64,000 nucleotides of DNA from Holothuria scabra (taxonomy: Eukaryota > Echinodermata > Holothuroidea > Aspidochirotida > Holothuriidae), in assembly GCA_037179385.1 (NCBI GenBank), contig CM074188.1:23825318-23889317 (forward strand). Direction: 5' to 3'. Of this stretch, positions 28,401 through 34,400 are shown one piece after another. Made by a program: the position numbers and the translations under genes. The notes under the pieces are model-generated. The model worked only from the letters and a program-made list of their open reading frames with translations, was not told the DNA's origin and made no database searches. Position 1 is the stretch's first letter; every line of letters starts with the position of its first letter.

Positions 28401-31400
28401 TAAAATCAGTTAAAACTTCTACAATTCAAATTTGAAGCATTGTACCTTCTGAACATTGACAAAAATAAAATCGTAATTGTTTTTTTTTTCTGTAATTTTT
28501 ATCCAATATCTTGAAAATTTCTTTCTTACCTTATTGGTTAATATAACTGCTATGTCTATCACTGCTAGGGTGTTGTGACGTGAGTTTGCCTTTGATCTGC
28601 GATATGTTATGTAAGCTCTCTGGCTGCTCACTCCTATCCGGCTGTTCACATTTGCTGGGAGACCAGTTGGGGTGGAACTTAGGACCTCACATCCTTCCAT
28701 AAGTCGGGATTTTCCTTCATACAAGATCCTGTTGCAAAGAAGTCAGAGAATTTCATGTCACCAATCAGGGTTACAGCAAGATCAGACTTAAGCGGTGGGC
28801 TTTAGGGTAAGAGTCCGACCAGAGTGCACCTAGCAAAACATGTAGTTCCATTTATTGATAAAATGGGGGTACATCCTTTTTCAATATTTGGCCTTCCACA
28901 GTGTTTACTTAAAAACCAAGGAAATATCACAGAAAGGTTTATTACCTTTCCACCCTCCTCCAAAATTAGCTGAAACCATTATAACAGTTGGAAATACCAG
29001 GAATTGCCACACCTATGTTTTTCATTTCCCAGGTGCTAGAAATATTCCTGAGTCCTGCCCACAGACTTGCAGTCAGGAGGTCGGAAGTTTGAATCCTGGC
29101 CGGGTCATACCAAAGACTTAAAAACAGAACCTACTCCTGTTGAACTTGGTGTCCAGCATAAGCAATGGAGTAAGGAAAACAAGCCAGTGAGCCACAACTG
29201 GAGAAAAGGCCGTGGTCGGCTTGACTTGCACCAATAGGCTGGAAACTGGGCGGTAAAACTCTTTACATCCAACTAACTCATCCAAATAACAAAACTTGTT
29301 TAAACCATCCTCTACTTTTTGCTACATACTAGTCATTAGTTAGATGGAGTTTTACAGCCCAGTTTCCAACCAATTGGTTCAGGTCAAGTGGGCCATGGCC
29401 TTTTTTCCAGCCGTGGCTTACAGGCTTATTGCTTATGCTGAGCACCAAGCACAATGGCAGCAGGTTCCATTTTTTTTTTTTTTTTTGAAGTCTTCTGTAT
29501 GATCCGGACAACATTTGAACTCCAAACCTCCTGACTGCAAGTCTGATGATCTGACCACTTGACCACGCAGTTGGACATACTACAAACAATGCTTCAAACA
29601 AACTGAAAGAAAAGTTAAACAACAGATCCTCCCAGTAAGTTAGAAGATTGAACTTGAGCATTAGTGAACATTTCTTACATTATGTAATTCTCTTGGAAAG
29701 TACAGGCTTAATTTTTTTTTTTATTTAAAATCAACTTACATTTCTAGTGACACCAAGGCCATGGCCATCACACTAGGAAACACAACCTGGGACTGACAAT
29801 AGGACCATTTTTTAAAGACTTATGTGACCAAACTATATGACTCATTTCATTCTGACTGCAACTTTGTTTTTTCTTTTTTTTCCTGTTTCTTTCCACAAAC
29901 CTCCTATCAATTGAACAATTAAATTCCTTGTTCATAAACCAAATATTTTTTTACTCTAAAAGCGGCTCTTTTCTTCAATTTTCTTTCGATCCTACAACAT
30001 TCTGAAAGCCAAAACTAAAGTACAGTAGATAGAATCAACTTACCCGATATCTGTGAGAGGCGGTTTGTCATATCCTCTCCTGTAACATAGAAACACTGAA
30101 GGACTACCAATGCAACCATTGTTAAGGTCTGCCTGGAAGCCAAATGGGGTTTGTTCTATACAAGTGAAACCGTGAGGTACCTGTGGGGCAAACACACAAA
30201 GTACATAGAGTTATTTTCCAACACTGAAATGAAAAGAAGAGATGCAAACCATCAGACAATGGTCTTTGGAATCAGTTGTTCCCAACTTTTTTGGGTGTCC
30301 AAAATTTAAATTCTGGACAAACTTGGCTTATTGTATACGTGGTTGTCTACACTGTGCATACAGTATGGTTGTACAGCAGATGTTTCAAATGCTATAGTGT
30401 CATAATACAGCACCATGGATGAGCAATTACTAATTGACTTTTAAAACAAGATGGAATGGTTGTTGTCACACATAATTACTGCAAAAAATGTGACCATACT
30501 TATTTTAATTCATAGCACTGGTTAATTTTGGAAAGAAAAACCGTAATTTAATCCTGCAGTCCACCCGTGCTTCAATTGATGCACTTTACAATATGCAAAA
30601 TCAGAAAATTTTTCAAAATACCCTCCACTCCAAAACTCTGAAACTGAACACACAAGATTAGACAACAAAAAAGAAAAACATCTGAGCTACAACAACTGCA
30701 ACTTTATACAGCATGAATTATTTCCCCTAAGTTCAAGTGGCCAAAAGTTCAAAACATCTGTGTTGTGGTATCTCCTTTGTCAGATATCACTTGGTAAACT
30801 GTGTGCTTTGCACAATACACTGTATAGATCCCTTTGCAAACAATTGTTAAGATGGATTCTTAGTCAGAATAGTGTAATATCCTTGTGATTACCAATCTCA
30901 CTGCTTCCATTGCTGCCTGAAAAGCAATGCTACTTATCAAAAGACAAATTGATTAGCCATCAGAAAAGTTCACCATCAACTAAAATGCTACATTTGTCAA
31001 TAAAATTATGAGTTTTTGAAAACCATTTGGCAGGCATTGCAATTTCTTTTTAATTCTGCAGAAAGTGATTTTCCTTCATTTAAACAGGCCTCCTTAATTC
31101 CTGACAAGTTTATACTATGGACCACTCTCAAAGAAACCTGAAGCTGTGATATAGACTGGGATGCAGAATAAAATTAGACTACAGGGTTGATAATTTGCTA
31201 CTTTTCAAAATATTTTACCTAGAGAATAGCCTACTGTACCTTTACATCCCACTGAGTGGATTTGTGGCTTTCCATTCTCTGTACATTCACAGGTATGTAG
31301 CAGGGTGGGGTGTGTGGTGGGGTGAGATACCCCAGGGCTAGTGAGCGATCAAGAACATGTGGCTGGGTGGGGGATGTGGTCGAGATAAAACAGGACTAGT

Positions 31401-34400
31401 GAGAAGAACACTTTTTTATGTTCCTGCTGCCATCAATCATTATATCAGAAAGTCCTGTTTTTTTGTCACTAATAGTATACTGTACCTTGTTAAGTTTGAT
31501 AATGCCATTTCTGGGGCACTATATCACCTTTTAGCCTATACAGCCACCCCTCCCCAACCCTCAGGTATTCCTAGCACTTTAAAAGAATCCTACTTCTACA
31601 AACTACATTTCTTGATCCTTCAGGCTCATGCCAAAGCATTGGCATCATACAAATTAACAATACAGTATGGTTTAATAGATGGACTACTATAAAGAAAAAC
31701 ATTTGTGTCAAACATACAGTCAAATTAAGACAATTTGTATCAGTTCTTCTCATGTCAACTCAAGAAGCATGGCACCAATTTCTTCCAGCTCAAGCTCTCT
31801 CTATCCATACCAGCCTACAACTCAAAAAGGAAGTGCTGTACTTTGAACTGGACTTGATGTGATCCATAATTTGTTACAGTTACCAAAATGATATGTAAGA
31901 TAATTTGCGCAGTTTCAGCCTCTACTCAAAACTAGCTGAGCAAACTTAGGATGAAGTCACTTGTTTTTTCCCTGTCAGTAATTACAATCTTTTATTTAGA
32001 AAGGTTAAGTAATGTTCATGGTTACCAAGGTATGTTGAGGAAGGAAAAGGCAGCAAAATCTGACACCTTCCAGAATGTCATCACCTCAAATCATCTATTA
32101 ATAATATGTTAATCTATAGCCATATCATGTGATATCACTTGATTGGTATATCACTGCAGTAATGGTACAGCACATACACAAGTATATTGCAGCGCACATA
32201 GGCCTATACAAAAAGACAATAAATACAGAACTATTAAACTGCCAAAATGAATGGTTGCAGAGTGTTCAACAATTAAAAGGACACATCACTTCAATGACCT
32301 CAATCAAGGAGGTGAGATTGGCAATTTGGCATTCCCAGAGAGGACCATGGAAGCTACTGTAAACCTACCAATAAGATTCTAAAAATGATTTTTTTCTAAC
32401 TGTATTATAATATTACTAAATGATCCTATCTAGCACTAAATTAATTAAAAGTATTCTCAAGCGCTTTACAAAAACAACTTACAAATTACACTTGTCATAG
32501 GAGCTCAAAAACATTTAAGTTTTAAGTATTTTTTCAATATTGAAAGGCTGTTACTTTGTTTTATCTTCAATGACAAAATATGTACTTCAAATTGCACCAG
32601 ATCACATCTGAGAGAGGAAACCGAGAGGACCAGACCCGTAAAGGGCGGGAAAACTACTGGGACCCGAAAAAACGCCCTAAGAAAAAGATACTCATCAAAA
32701 TCCTCGGAAAGGGCGTCAGAAAGGGCCAGCTATCAGTTGAAGTCGGAAAAAAAACGTTCCCGCGGAAGTCCAGTGGTAGGAATCCAGGAGAAAAACCCAA
32801 GGCCAAAGTTGCGTTTGAACAGTCTGGTGGTAAGGGGAAAGAGGACTTGGGAGGCCGTCCTCCTCTCGGAGGGCGCCCTCCCTGGCTACTGTGCTATTAG
32901 TTTACCAGGGTTTAGTTGTGGGTAAGTGGGGATTACATAGGTATATAGGAGGTAAGAGAGGGGCGATGTAGATTGTAAATTTTCAAAAATTTATAAAAGC
33001 AGAGCAGGACCCTTAGACTCTTCCTCCCAGGTTGATTGAAAAGTCAGATTATAAGCACTAGCATAGCCACGGGGAGGGTTTGGGGGTTAGAACCCCCCAT
33101 GACCCAACCTTGCAATGCAAAAAACACCTGAAATTGCAGTTTTTTTCTCTTTATTCTTAGACTTTTCCCTCATATTGTGCCCCAACCCCCCACCCGCCAT
33201 GACACCAAAACCCTCCCCATGACACAATCCTGGCTACGCACCTGATTAAAAGACAAATAGGAGAGTGCCATACCATAAATTTATGCATTAATACAAAATG
33301 CGTAGTACTTTGAACTTTTAAATTCAAAATTCAACTGGCAACCAATGCAGCGAATCAAATGATACTTTGAAGTCACAGCTGTCAACAATGAGCCTTGCTG
33401 CCATATTCTGAAGGGGTTGCAGTTTTTCATAAAATACACTGGTATACCATAAAGCACACAATTTATAATACATGTACTGTAGCTGTGAATAAACCAATGT
33501 ATCAAGGGACTCATAATTTAAGCAGACATACAGTATGTTTTCTAATCTTTTTGAGCATCATGTAGGCTTCTAACCAGTTTGTCGGCTGAATCATCTGTGT
33601 ATGAACAGGTCATGGCATGTGGCCCATGTATAGTACTTTGTACAAAAGATTGTGCAATCTACTTAGTATTGTCCACCTCATATTGTAGGCCTACATGTAT
33701 AATACATACAGAATGGAGACACTTGGCATTAATAAAATTCCAAGTTCTTTGGCTTTCCGCTTCAAAAAGTTTTCCTCAAATATAACCACAGAGAAACTTC
33801 AGCACTTTCGTGGAAAGGTCCGCAACCACAGGCAGATTAAAATACAATGAGATGGTGAGAGCAACAAAGGCAATTGTTACAATTTTCACTTTGCCCTTCC
33901 AGTATTTGATATTCTGAGCACATACAAATATGCACGATTTGGACGGGGACGTTCCTACATTCCAACATATCTATGTTCTGACGTCTCTATGTTCAGACAA
34001 TAATGTACTTTGGCGCCGATAAAAATGTACTTTGGCACCCAGAAAGTATGCTTTGGCACTGTTTTGTAGGAACATCTGTCAGAACATAGAGATGTAACCA
34101 ATGTGGATGTATACAGAACAGTTGCACACAGCAGAGTGCACAGCTTCATAACACTGTGTACAGTACTTAGCTACAGTACACAAAGTAACATGGGCTTTTC
34201 ATGGTGCATATACATGTACAGAACACCACTGTAACACACAGATGGGTGTGTACATGGGTTACATCTCTGCAGAACAGTTCCAACAAAACAGCGCCAAAGT
34301 ACACTTTGTCAGCCCCAAAGTACACTTTGTCGGCAGAAAAGTACAGTATTGTCAGCGCCAAAGTTCACTTTTGTCAGCACCAAAGTACACTTTGTCTGTA

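Larger units (their letters stand above)
25996..28529 (-). other. DENND4 intron 3
   Basis: Contains the 48-bp-ended MITE, the flanking direct repeat, a dispersed repeat at 26950-27260 and an A-run near 27846. No gene is seen. Confidence 0.7.
28729..30043 (-). other. DENND4 intron 2
   Basis: Mostly occupied by two SINEs in opposite orientation, plus T-rich sequence from 29700 to 30000. No gene is seen. Confidence 0.75.
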
